Origin: Stenotrophomonas sp. MYb238
GTDB lineage: Bacteria > Pseudomonadota > Gammaproteobacteria > Xanthomonadales > Xanthomonadaceae
DNA: 64,000 nucleotides
Reading direction: 5' to 3'
Assembly (NCBI RefSeq): GCF_009496535.1
Contig: NZ_WIDL01000005.1
Span: 62,001-126,000, forward strand
The notes below the pieces were generated by a model. The model saw only the letters and a program-made list of their open reading frames with translations, was not told where the DNA came from and ran no database searches. Positions 26,086 through 43,713 of the stretch are shown one piece after another (within the stretch, counting starts at the first letter, position 1; each line of letters opens with the position of its first letter). The position numbers and the translations under genes are program-made.

Positions 26086-26454
26086 ATGTCCCTTACCAAC
26101 GAACAGATCGTCGACGCCATCGCCGAGAAGTCCCTGATGGAAGTGATGGAGCTGGTCAAGGCCATCGAAGACAAGTTCGGCGTTTCCGCCGCTGCCCCGG
26201 TCATGGCCGTCGCCGCTGCCGGCCCGGCCGCTGCCGTCGAAGAGCAGACCGAGTTCAACGTCATCCTGAAGGATGCCGGCGCCAAGAAGGTCGAAGTGAT
26301 CAAGGCCGTGCGCGCCATCACCGGCCTGGGCCTGAAGGAAGCGAAGGATCTGGCCGAGGCCGGTGGCGTCGTGAAGGAAGGCGCTTCGAAGGAAGACGCC
26401 GAGAAGTTCAAGAAGGAACTGGAAGCCGCCGGCGCCACCGTCGAGCTGAAGTAA
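26086..26454 (+). CDS. rplL: Ribosomal protein L7/L12
   Basis: Multi-copy stalk protein that recruits translation GTPases. The 122 residues show the N-terminal dimerisation domain ([16 protein letters not shown]), an Ala/Pro-rich hinge (about 40-52) and the C-terminal factor-binding domain ([20 protein letters not shown]). It precedes rpoB with a 308-bp gap. Confidence 0.98.
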   Translation: MSLTNEQIVDAIAEKSLMEVMELVKAIEDKFGVSAAAPVMAVAAAGPAAAVEEQTEFNVILKDAGAKKVEVIKAVRAITGLGLKEAKDLAEAGGVVKEGASKEDAEKFKKELEAAGATVELK

Positions 26455-26497
26455 GCAGTTCCCTTGCGTCGCCATCGATTCACGGCGATGCAGCCAA

Positions 26498-26522
26498 GGC
26501 TGGGGGCCTAAAGCCCCCGGCC
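26498..26522 (+). terminator. Attenuator-like hairpin between rplL and rpoB
   Basis: GGGGGC (26502-26507) pairs with GCCCCC (26513-26518), and the stem extends outward to 26498 and 26522. TTTGG follows, which is only a short T-run. The position matches the partial terminator that reduces rpoBC transcription in E. coli. Confidence 0.55.
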
Positions 26523-26532
26523 TTTGGTCGTT

Positions 26533-26553
26533 GTAGAGCCGGGCATGCCCGGC
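26533..26553 (+). repeat. GTAG-headed palindromic REP element
   Basis: GTAG (26533-26536) is followed by the palindrome GCCGGGCATGCCCGGC (26538-26553), the layout of the GTAG-type REPs of Xanthomonas and Stenotrophomonas relatives. It lies in the rplL-rpoB spacer. Confidence 0.65.
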
Positions 26554-26635
26554 GCGGTGAGAAGCCCAGCACGGGCTGCGTTCCAACCCTGGCCAGCCGG
26601 CGCATCGCGCGGCGGGCAGGGCGGCAGGCAGACGA

Positions 26636-26703
26636 GTTGGCAGTTGGAAGTAGCGGGAGAAGGCGTGCTGGTGCCGGCAATACCAGCGACTTCCAACTGA
26701 CAA
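26636..26703 (+). repeat. Long inverted repeat in the rpoB leader
   Basis: GTTGGCAGTTGGAAGT (26636-26651) is complementary, with one or two mismatches, to ACTTCCAACTGACAA (26689-26703) around a 37-nt loop. It sits 60 bp before rpoB and could be an RNase III-type processing stem, as is known at this place in E. coli, or a small mobile repeat. Confidence 0.55.
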
Positions 26704-26762
26704 TTTAAAAGTTCCCTTCCGGGTCGTGGACGCACGGCCCGCACAACAAGGTGGAAGATCCC

Positions 26763-30956
<4,194 letters not shown>

Positions 30957-31046
30957 TCGCGCAGGCGCCGCTGCATCACTGCGGCGGCGCCGCCGGCAGC
31001 GCCCTGACAGCCCATCGACACAGCATTCCTCCTTTCGGAGAACACC

Positions 31047-35273
<4,227 letters not shown>

Positions 35274-35406
35274 GGTAGGTCCGGCTCCGGCCGGGCGCTT
35301 TGAAGGGATGCCGGTCCGTCCGCGGACCGGTCGCCCGACCTGAACGGGGTACATGGAGGCCCCCCTGTAACGGCCCGGGATCAGGGCTGGCCTGGAAAGG
35401 ACGCGT

Positions 35407-35436
35407 TTGACTGCGTTCTGGACGGGTTGCTACAAT
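35407..35436 (+). promoter_or_regulatory. Promoter of the str operon (rpsL-rpsG-fusA-tuf)
   Basis: TTGACT (35407-35412) and TACAAT (35431-35436) are separated by 18 bp. The pair lies about 90 bp before rpsL and 134 bp after the rpoC stop. An 8-bp hairpin CCGGTCCG/CGGACCGG (35311-35330) stands between rpoC and the promoter. Confidence 0.65.
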
Positions 35437-35447
35437 CGTCTGTCTCG

Positions 35448-35480
35448 GCAGGCCTGAATTTCGGGCCTGCTTTACATTTT
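35448..35480 (+). terminator. Attenuator-like hairpin in the rpsL leader
   Basis: GCAGGCC (35448-35454) pairs with GGCCTGC (35464-35470), and TTTACATTTT follows directly. It starts about 12 bp after the -10 box, so it would be at the very 5' end of the str transcript, where it could act as an early terminator or stabiliser. Confidence 0.6.
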
Positions 35481-35527
35481 CCGCATCCTTGGCCGTTTTT
35501 CACGGCCCCAATCAGAAGAACCTACTG

Positions 35528-35902
35528 ATGGCGACGATCAACCAGCTGGTCCGCAAGCCGCGGCAAGCGACCACCTACAAGAGTGCCTCGCCGGCGCTCG
35601 ACAAGTGCCCGCAGCGCCGTGGCGTCTGCACCCGTGTCTACACCACCACTCCGAAGAAGCCGAACTCGGCGCTCCGCAAGGTTGCCAAGGTCCGCCTGAC
35701 CAACCAGGAAGAAGTGATTTCCTACATCGGTGGTGAAGGCCACAACCTGCAGGAGCACTCCGTGGTCCTGATCCGCGGCGGTCGCGTCAAGGACCTGCCG
35801 GGTGTGCGTTACCACACCGTTCGTGGCTCGCTCGACGCCGCCGGCGTCGCCAAGCGTCGCCAGGCCCGTTCCAAGTACGGCGCCAAGCGTCCGAAGGCCT
35901 AA
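35528..35902 (+). CDS. rpsL: Ribosomal protein S12
   Basis: Decoding-centre protein of the 30S subunit. Read from [13 protein letters not shown], it has 124 residues. The regions where streptomycin resistance arises, [14 protein letters not shown] and [14 protein letters not shown], are wild type (lysines equivalent to K43 and K88 present). It opens the str operon; rpsG follows 12 bp later. Confidence 0.98.
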
Positions 35903-35914
35903 GGGGAGAGCACT

Positions 35915-36382
35915 ATGTCGCGTAAGGGTAATACTCCGCAGCGTTCCGTCCTGCCCGATCCGAAGCACGGAAGCGAAACCATCGCCCGCTTCATCAACAT
36001 GGTCATGCAGAGCGGCAAGAAGTCCGTCGCCGAAAAGATCGTGTACGGCGCCATGGACGTGATCGGCGAAAAGAATCCCAATGCCATCGAGCTGGTGCAG
36101 AAGGCGCTGGACAACGTGGCCCCGGCCGTCGAAGTGAAGTCCCGCCGCGTCGGCGGCGCCACCTACCAGGTGCCGGTCGAAGTGCGCGCCTCGCGCAAGA
36201 TGGCCCTGGCGATGCGCTGGCTGATCGAATCGGCGCGCAAGCGTGGCGAGAACTCGATGCCGCGCAAGCTGGCCGCCGAGTTGCTGGACGCCTCGGAAAA
36301 CCGTGGCGGCGCCATCAAGAAGCGTGAAGAAACCCACCGCATGGCGGAAGCGAACAAGGCGTTCGCGCACTACCGCTGGTGA
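35915..36382 (+). CDS. rpsG: Ribosomal protein S7
   Basis: Assembly-initiating protein of the 30S head and, in E. coli, translational repressor of the str operon. The 155 residues show [28 protein letters not shown]-like [17 protein letters not shown] and the C-terminal [28 protein letters not shown] lies before the start. Confidence 0.98.
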   Translation: MSRKGNTPQRSVLPDPKHGSETIARFINMVMQSGKKSVAEKIVYGAMDVIGEKNPNAIELVQKALDNVAPAVEVKSRRVGGATYQVPVEVRASRKMALAMRWLIESARKRGENSMPRKLAAELLDASENRGGAIKKREETHRMAEANKAFAHYRW

Positions 36383-36408
36383 GTTTGAAGGCCTTGTGAA
36401 CACAGGCC

Positions 36409-36479
36409 GGTGACACCACTGCGTGTCACCTCGCGGTGACAGAATCGCCGCGTCAACCCGAAGGCCGCCGAAAGGCGGC
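36409..36479 (+). other. Two hairpins between rpsG and fusA
   Basis: GGTGACAC (36409-36416) pairs with GTGTCACC (36423-36430). GCCGCC (36464-36469), tetraloop GAAA, pairs with GGCGGC (36474-36479). The spacer is 138 bp, longer than usual. A role in S7 feedback or mRNA processing is possible but not shown. Confidence 0.45.
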
Positions 36480-36520
36480 ATTCGGCCATTCCGAAATCCG
36501 AAAAATCTGAGAGGCTCCCC

Positions 36521-38650
36521 GTGGCCCGTTCCACTCCCATCGAGCGTTACCGCAACTTCGGCATCATGGCCCACATCGATGCCGGCAAGACCACCACGTC
36601 CGAGCGCATCCTGTTCTACACCGGCAAGAGCCACAAGCTGGGTGAGGTGCACGATGGCGCCGCCACCATGGACTGGATGGAGCAGGAGCAGGAGCGTGGC
36701 ATCACGATCCAGTCCGCTGCCACCACCGCGTTCTGGAAGGGCATGGACAAGTCGATGCCGGAGCACCGCTTCAACATCATCGACACCCCCGGGCACGTCG
36801 ACTTCACCATCGAAGTGGAGCGCTCGCTGCGCGTGCTCGACGGTGCGGTGTTCGTGCTGTGCGCCGTCGGCGGCGTGCAGCCGCAGTCCGAGACCGTGTG
36901 GCGCCAAGCCAACAAGTACCACGTGCCGCGCATCGCGTTCGTCAACAAGATGGACCGCACCGGCGCCAACTTCTTCAAGGTCCGCGACCAGCTGAAGGCG
37001 CGTCTGGGCGCCGTGCCGGTGCCGATGCAGATCCCGGTCGGTGCCGAGGACAACTTCCAGGGCGTGGTCGATCTGGTGAAGATGAAGGCCATCGCGTGGG
37101 ACGAGAAGTCCCAGGGCATGAGCTTCGAATACCGCGACATCCCGGCCGAGCTGCAGGCGCAGGCCGAAGAAGCGCGCGCGTTCATGGTCGAGTCCGCCGC
37201 CGAAGCCAGCGAAGAGCTGATGGAGAAGTACCTGGGCGGCGAGGAGCTGACCGAGGACGAGATCTACAACGCCCTGCGTATCCGTACGCTGGCCACCGAG
37301 ATCGTCCCGATGTTCTGCGGCTCGGCGTTCAAGAACAAGGGCGTGCAGGCCATGCTCGACGGCGTCATCAAGCTGCTGCCGTCGCCGGTCGACGTGCCGG
37401 CGGTCAAGGGCACCGACATCGACGACGAGACCAAGGAAATGTCGCGCGAATCCAGCGACAAGGCCCCGTTCTCGGCGCTGGCGTTCAAGATCATGACCGA
37501 CCCGTTCGTGGGCTCGCTGACCTTCTTCCGCGTCTATTCGGGCGTGTTGAACGCTGGCGACCAGGTGCTGAACTCGGTGCGCAACAAGAAGGAGCGCATC
37601 GGCCGCGTGCTGCAGATGCACTCCAACAACCGCGAAGAAATCAAGGAAGTGCTGGCCGGCGACATCGCCGCGGCGGTGGGTCTGAAGGACGTCACCACCG
37701 GTGACACCCTGTGCGCCATCGACGCCCCGATCGTCCTGGAGCGCATGGCGTTCCCGGAGCCGGTGATCTCGATGGCGGTCGAGCCGAAGACCAAGTCCGA
37801 CCAGGAAAAGATGGGCATGGCCCTGGGCCGTCTGGCGCAGGAAGACCCGTCGTTCCGCGTCAAGACCGACGAGGAGTCGGGCCAGACGATCATCTCGGGC
37901 ATGGGCGAGCTGCACCTGGACATCATCGTCGACCGCCTCAAGCGCGAGTTCAACGTCGAAGCCAACGTCGGCAAGCCGCAGGTCGCGTACCGCGAGACCA
38001 TCCAGGCCGTGGACGTGAAGTCGGACTACAAGCACGCCAAGCAGTCCGGTGGTAAGGGCCAGTACGGTCACGTCGTGATCGAGATGTCCCCGATCACCGC
38101 CGCCGACCGCGAGAAGCACGGCGCCGACATCAAGGACGACTTCCTGTTCCTGAACGAGATCACCGGTGGCGTGATTCCGAAGGAATTCATCCCGTCGGTC
38201 GAGAAGGGCCTGCGCGAGACCATCACCAGCGGCCCGCTGGCCGGCTTCCCGGTGGTGGACGTGAAGGTCAAGCTGGTGTTCGGTTCGTACCACGACGTCG
38301 ACTCCTCGGAAATGGCGTTCAAGCTGGCCGCGTCGATGGCGTTCAAGCAGGGCTTCTCCAAGGCCAAGCCGGTGCTGCTGGAGCCGATCATGAAGGTCGA
38401 GATCGTGACCCCGGAGGACTACCAGGGCGACGTGATGGGCGACGTGAGCCGTCGTCGCGGCGTGCTGCAGGGTTCGGACACCAGCGTTTCGGGCGTGGTC
38501 ATCAATGCGATGATTCCGCTGGGCGAAATGTTCGGTTACGCCACGCAGCTGCGTTCGATGACACAGGGTCGCGCCACGTTCTCGATGGAATTCGACCACT
38601 ACGAGCCGGCGCCGAACAACATCGCCGAAACCGTCATCAAGAAGGCCTGA
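36521..38650 (+). CDS. fusA: Elongation factor G
   Basis: GTPase that drives ribosomal translocation and, with RRF, ribosome recycling. The 709 residues start with GTG ([14 protein letters not shown]), with GAGAGG 6 bases upstream. Motifs seen are [28 protein letters not shown] and the C-terminal domain V with [15 protein letters not shown]. It is the third gene of the str operon. Confidence 0.98.
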   Translation: MARSTPIERYRNFGIMAHIDAGKTTTSERILFYTGKSHKLGEVHDGAATMDWMEQEQERGITIQSAATTAFWKGMDKSMPEHRFNIIDTPGHVDFTIEVERSLRVLDGAVFVLCAVGGVQPQSETVWRQANKYHVPRIAFVNKMDRTGANFFKVRDQLKARLGAVPVPMQIPVGAEDNFQGVVDLVKMKAIAWDEKSQGMSFEYRDIPAELQAQAEEARAFMVESAAEASEELMEKYLGGEELTEDEIYNALRIRTLATEIVPMFCGSAFKNKGVQAMLDGVIKLLPSPVDVPAVKGTDIDDETKEMSRESSDKAPFSALAFKIMTDPFVGSLTFFRVYSGVLNAGDQVLNSVRNKKERIGRVLQMHSNNREEIKEVLAGDIAAAVGLKDVTTGDTLCAIDAPIVLERMAFPEPVISMAVEPKTKSDQEKMGMALGRLAQEDPSFRVKTDEESGQTIISGMGELHLDIIVDRLKREFNVEANVGKPQVAYRETIQAVDVKSDYKHAKQSGGKGQYGHVVIEMSPITAADREKHGADIKDDFLFLNEITGGVIPKEFIPSVEKGLRETITSGPLAGFPVVDVKVKLVFGSYHDVDSSEMAFKLAASMAFKQGFSKAKPVLLEPIMKVEIVTPEDYQGDVMGDVSRRRGVLQGSDTSVSGVVINAMIPLGEMFGYATQLRSMTQGRATFSMEFDHYEPAPNNIAETVIKKA

Positions 38651-38704
38651 GCCTCCGGGGCTCAGGTTCTCCCTCAAACTTTCAGCTAATCAAGGAATCG
38701 CAAA

Positions 38705-39895
<1,191 letters not shown>

Positions 39896-39930
39896 GCGCG
39901 TCATCCCCGTCCGCGGGGAGCGTGGAAGAA

Positions 39931-39956
39931 GGGCGGCCTCCGGGCCGCCCTTTTTT
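39931..39956 (+). terminator. Intrinsic terminator of the str operon
   Basis: GGGCGGCC (39931-39938), loop TCCG, GGCCGCCC (39943-39950), then six T's (39951-39956). A textbook terminator 36 bp after the tuf stop. Confidence 0.93.
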
Positions 39957-40007
39957 ATTGCCGTCATCCGCGGCGGACACCCTTCGGAGCATCGGCGGGC
40001 AATATAA

Positions 40008-40028
40008 AAAACCGCCCCCGGCGGTTTT
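40008..40028 (-). terminator. Terminator of the LysR-type gene (possibly bidirectional)
   Basis: AAAACCGCC (40008-40016) pairs with GGCGGTTTT (40020-40028). Read leftward, the stem ends in a T-run of six, followed by TATA. It lies 135 bp beyond the LysR-gene stop; the rest of 39957-40163 holds no gene. Confidence 0.75.
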
Positions 40029-40163
40029 CGTTGCCGCCTTCCGGGGCGGCGCCCCGGAACATCGGCGCCGAGGGTGCCGGCACCCGCTTCCGGCGAGGCC
40101 CCAGTTGCCGTCCTCCGTGATCGCAACCACGCCCCGGCGCGAGGTCGAGGCAGAGTGGAGGCG

Positions 40164-41066
40164 TCAGCCGTCGAACGGCTGCGCGCCCAGGGTCTGGACC
40201 ACATGGTCGACGAAGCAGGTGATGCGCGCCGCCAGCGCGGTGTTGCGGTAATAGACCGCGTTGACCGGCTGGCGCACGTCCAGGGTCTGCGCGGGGAACA
40301 GGGGCACCAGTCGGCCCTCGTGGCGGTCCCGGCGGGTCATGAAGTCGGAGAGGCAGGCGATGCCCTGGCCGGCCAGGGCCAGGTGGCGCAGCGTCTCGCC
40401 GCTGGAAGCGGCGACCGTCGGCTGGATGCGCAGGACATTGCCGGCCGCGTCGTGCAGCGGCCATTCGTTGAGCGACCCGGGCTGGGTGAAACCCAGCAGC
40501 GCATGCCCGGCCAGTGCGTCGGGCATGGCGGGCATGCCGTGGCGTTCGAGATAGGACGGATTGGCCAGCACCCGCACGCGGCTGGCGCCCACCGGGCGCG
40601 CGTGCAGGGTGGAGTCCTTCAGCGCGCCGATGCGGAACGCCACGTCGGTGCGCTTCTCGAGCAGGTCGATGATGCCTTCGTTCGAATTCAGCTCCAGCTC
40701 GACTTCGGGGTAGCGCTCGCGGAAGCCGGCGACCAGCGGCACCAGCACGTGCAGCATGAAGGGCGTGGCCGCATCGACCCGCAGTCGTCCCGTCGGACGC
40801 ATGCGCCGGGCCGCCATCTGTTCCTCCGCTTCGTCCACGGAGGCGAGGATGGCGCGGGCGCGCTGCAGGAAGGCGGTGCCTTCCTCCGTCAGTTCCAGCC
40901 GCCGCGTGGTACGCCGCAGCAGCGTCGTCTGGAGTTTTTCCTCCAGCCGCCCGAGCGTGCGGCTGGTGGCCGAGATCGTCAGTCCCAGCAGTTCCGAGGC
41001 GGCGGTGATCGAGCCGGCATCCACCACGGCCACGAACGCCTGCAGTTCATCGAGAGTGGTCTTCAT
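40164..41066 (-). CDS. LysR-family transcriptional regulator
   Basis: A 300-residue DNA-binding regulator. The N-terminal winged HTH reads MKTTLDELQAFVAVVDAGS and ITAASELLGLTISATSRTL, with RRTTRRLELTEEG after it. A substrate-binding domain follows from about residue 92. It is divergent from an MFS exporter and a DkgB-type reductase with 75 bp between the starts, so it probably controls them. In E. coli dkgB also lies next to a LysR gene (yafC). The effector is unknown. Confidence 0.93.
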   Translation of the reverse strand: MKTTLDELQAFVAVVDAGSITAASELLGLTISATSRTLGRLEEKLQTTLLRRTTRRLELTEEGTAFLQRARAILASVDEAEEQMAARRMRPTGRLRVDAATPFMLHVLVPLVAGFRERYPEVELELNSNEGIIDLLEKRTDVAFRIGALKDSTLHARPVGASRVRVLANPSYLERHGMPAMPDALAGHALLGFTQPGSLNEWPLHDAAGNVLRIQPTVAASSGETLRHLALAGQGIACLSDFMTRRDRHEGRLVPLFPAQTLDVRQPVNAVYYRNTALAARITCFVDHVVQTLGAQPFDG

Positions 41067-41141
41067 TGTTGATTCTGGATCAAATGAATTTGGTGGATAC
41101 AGGGCTTAATCGGCAAATATTAGCCGGGCACACTGCGCGCC

Positions 41142-42305
41142 ATGAAATCCTCCCGCGCCCTGTCCGCCCTCGCCATCGGTGCCTTCGCCATCGGCACCAC
41201 CGAATTCACTCCCATGGGGCTGTTGCCCGTGATCGCCGACGGCGTGCAGGTCGGCATCCCCACTGCCGGCATGCTGGTCTCCGCCTACGCGATCGGCGTC
41301 ATGGCCGGCGCGCCGGTGATGACGCTGCTGTTCAGCCGCTTCGGCAAGCGCGCGGCGCTGATGTGGCTGATGGTCCTGTTCACCGTCGGCAACCTGCTGT
41401 CCGCGTTCGCGCCGGGCTATACGACCCTGCTGCTGTCGCGCTTGGTCACCAGCCTCAACCATGGCGCCTTCTTCGGCATCGGCGCCGTGGTCGCGGCCAG
41501 CGTGGTGCCCCGGGACAGGCAGGCCAGCGCCATCGCGGCCATGTTCATGGGCCTGACCATCGCCAACATCGGCGGCGTGCCGGCGGCGACCTGGATCGGT
41601 CAGCAGGTGGGCTGGCGCCTGGCCTTCGGCGGCACCGCCGTGCTCGGCCTGGTCACCATCGCCGCGCTGTGGCTGGCGCTGCCCAGGGGCGAGCCGGGCG
41701 CGCGTCCGGACGTGCGCCGCGAGCTGAAGGTGCTGGCCCGCCCCGAAGTGCTGCTGGCGATGGGTACCACGGTGCTCGGCGCCGGCGCGATGTTCGCGCT
41801 GTATACCTACGTGGCGCCGGTGCTGGCCGGGATCACCCGGGCCAGCCCGGGGTTCGTGGCCTTCGCGCTGGTGCTGATCGGAATCGGCTTCACCCTGGGC
41901 AACAGCATCGGCGGTCGCCTGGCCGACTGGTCGCTGGACGGCGCGACCATGCTGATCCTCGGCGCGCTCGCGGTGGTCATGGCGGTGCTGCCGCTGGCGA
42001 TGACCACCCATGCCGGCGCGGCCATCGGCCTGGTGGTCTGGGGCGCGGCCGCCTTCGGCATCGTGCCGCCGGTACAGATGCGGGTGATGCAGGCCGCCAC
42101 GCAGGCGCCGGGCCTGGCCTCGTCGGTCAATGTCGGCGCGTTCAACCTCGGCAACGCGGTCGGCGCCGCCCTCGGCGGCGCGGTCATCGACCAGGGGCTG
42201 GGCTATGCCGCCGTGCCGCTGGCGGGCGCCGCGCTGGCCGCCGGCGGCCTGGGCCTGGTCTGGCTGGGCGGTGCTGGCCGCCGCCGCGTGGCGCAGGGCG
42301 CCTGA
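41142..42305 (+). CDS. MFS transporter, DHA1/AraJ-like exporter
   Basis: Inner-membrane major-facilitator protein of 387 residues with about 12 hydrophobic segments. The start ([20 protein letters not shown]) and the loop after helix 2 ([13 protein letters not shown]) are typical of the AraJ/YdhP drug- or sugar-efflux group. The dkgB-like gene starts 61 bp downstream, so they probably form one operon under the divergent LysR protein. The substrate cannot be read from the sequence. Confidence 0.9.
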   Translation: MKSSRALSALAIGAFAIGTTEFTPMGLLPVIADGVQVGIPTAGMLVSAYAIGVMAGAPVMTLLFSRFGKRAALMWLMVLFTVGNLLSAFAPGYTTLLLSRLVTSLNHGAFFGIGAVVAASVVPRDRQASAIAAMFMGLTIANIGGVPAATWIGQQVGWRLAFGGTAVLGLVTIAALWLALPRGEPGARPDVRRELKVLARPEVLLAMGTTVLGAGAMFALYTYVAPVLAGITRASPGFVAFALVLIGIGFTLGNSIGGRLADWSLDGATMLILGALAVVMAVLPLAMTTHAGAAIGLVVWGAAAFGIVPPVQMRVMQAATQAPGLASSVNVGAFNLGNAVGAALGGAVIDQGLGYAAVPLAGAALAAGGLGLVWLGGAGRRRVAQGA

Positions 42306-42366
42306 GCGGCCGGCCGCCCAACCCGCGGGCAGGCAACCTTTCTTCCTTTCCTCCAGGAGTCATTCC

Positions 42367-43170
42367 ATGAGCATTCCTTCCTTCGGCCTGGGTACTTACC
42401 GGCTTGCCGGCCGGGTCGTCATCGATTCGGTGAAGACGGCGCTGGAACTGGGTTACCGCGCCATCGACACCGCGCAGATCTACGGCAACGAGGCCGACAT
42501 CGGCCAGGCCATCGCCGAAAGCGGCGTTCCGCGTGCGGACCTGTTCCTCACCACCAAGATCTGGGTCGACAACTACGCCGCCGACAAGCTGGTCCCGAGC
42601 CTGCGCGAAAGCCTGGCCAAGCTGCGCACCGACCATGTCGACCTGGCCCTGATCCACTGGCCGGCGCCCGGCAACGGTGTCGAACCGGCCGAATACATGG
42701 CCGCGCTGGCCGAAGCCAAAAGGCTGGGCCTGGCCCGCCGCATCGGCGTGTCCAACTTCAACATCGAACTGACCCGGCAGGCCATCGCCGCGGTCGGCGC
42801 GGGTGAGATCGCCACCAGCCAGATCGAGCTCAGCCCCTATCTGCAGAACAGCAGGCTCGCCGCGTTCCTGAAGGAACAGGGCATCGCCGTCACCTCCTAC
42901 ATGACCCTGGCCTACGGCAAGGTGCTCAAGGATCCCGTGCTGGCCGACATCGCCGCCAAGCACGGCGCCACGGTGGCGCAGGTCGCCCTGGCCTGGGCGA
43001 TGCAGCTGGGCCATGCGGTGATTCCGTCGTCGACCCGGCGCGAGAATCTGGCCAGCAACCTGCTCGCCCGCGGGCTGAGGCTCGATGCCGGGGACATGGC
43101 GCGCATCGCCGCGCTCGAGCGCAACGGCCGCGAAGTCAGCCCGGAAGGCCTGGCGCCGGCCTGGGACTGA
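42367..43170 (+). CDS. dkgB: Aldo/keto reductase, DkgB type
   Basis: NADPH-dependent reductase of 267 residues, the same length as E. coli DkgB (2,5-diketo-D-gluconate reductase B, which also reduces methylglyoxal and other aldehydes). The catalytic tetrad is visible: Asp34 and Tyr39 (AIDTAQIYG), Lys64 (TTKIW) and His97 (LIHWPAP). The cofactor site is near [13 protein letters not shown]. It is preceded by CCAGGAGTC. The specific substrate is not certain. Confidence 0.9.
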   Translation: MSIPSFGLGTYRLAGRVVIDSVKTALELGYRAIDTAQIYGNEADIGQAIAESGVPRADLFLTTKIWVDNYAADKLVPSLRESLAKLRTDHVDLALIHWPAPGNGVEPAEYMAALAEAKRLGLARRIGVSNFNIELTRQAIAAVGAGEIATSQIELSPYLQNSRLAAFLKEQGIAVTSYMTLAYGKVLKDPVLADIAAKHGATVAQVALAWAMQLGHAVIPSSTRRENLASNLLARGLRLDAGDMARIAALERNGREVSPEGLAPAWD

Positions 43171-43713
43171 TCGTTTCCGGCGGCGAGCGGCTTGGTAGGG
43201 CAGGGGAATGGGCGCGTACCGGCAAGCCGGCGGCGCGCCATGCGCCCCAATGCAGCGGGCATCTGGGTCGATTTCCCTGTCCGACAGGTGCGTGGCTCGT
43301 CATGCCCCCGCCGCCGGCCGCGCGGCGCGGTCCGCGGCGACTCCATGCGCGGTGGCGCGGGTTCGCGTCCCTTCTCGGTCGTTCGAATGACCACAAGGGA
43401 TGGGGGACTGCCGCCAGGCCGGCTGGCGGCGCATGACTCCCGGTACAGCCGTCGCCACTTTGGGGCCCTAGCCCCCCTCGACGGGTCGCGCTTCCCGACT
43501 CCGCATCGCGCGGCAGGCGGCTGGACGATTTTCCGCATTGCGGATGGCGGAAAACGTTTCCCGCTCCGCTCTTGTATCCATGGGCCGCGCAGGTGCGCGC
43601 GCACCGGCCACGCCGCCGCCATGACCTTCGCTACGCGAAGCGGCAGGGCGGATGCGCCTAAGGTGCGTGCGATGGCCTGGCCGACGGCAGGACAAACGCG
43701 AGGAGAAGACGGG
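43171..43713. other. 543-bp intergenic region without a recognisable gene
   Basis: No frame here shows protein-like composition; the frame of the downstream peptidase is open through it, but it is Arg/Pro/Gly-rich and lacks a plausible start. One dyad is notable: TTTTCCGC (43529-43536) and GCGGAAAA (43547-43554) with a 10-nt spacer. It may be regulatory for the peptidase gene. Confidence 0.5.

Noticed and set aside
43192-43713. 174-codon in-frame extension ahead of the M14 peptidase
   Set aside because: Arg/Pro/Gly-rich chance frame; a clear signal peptide and AGGAG site mark the start at 43714.
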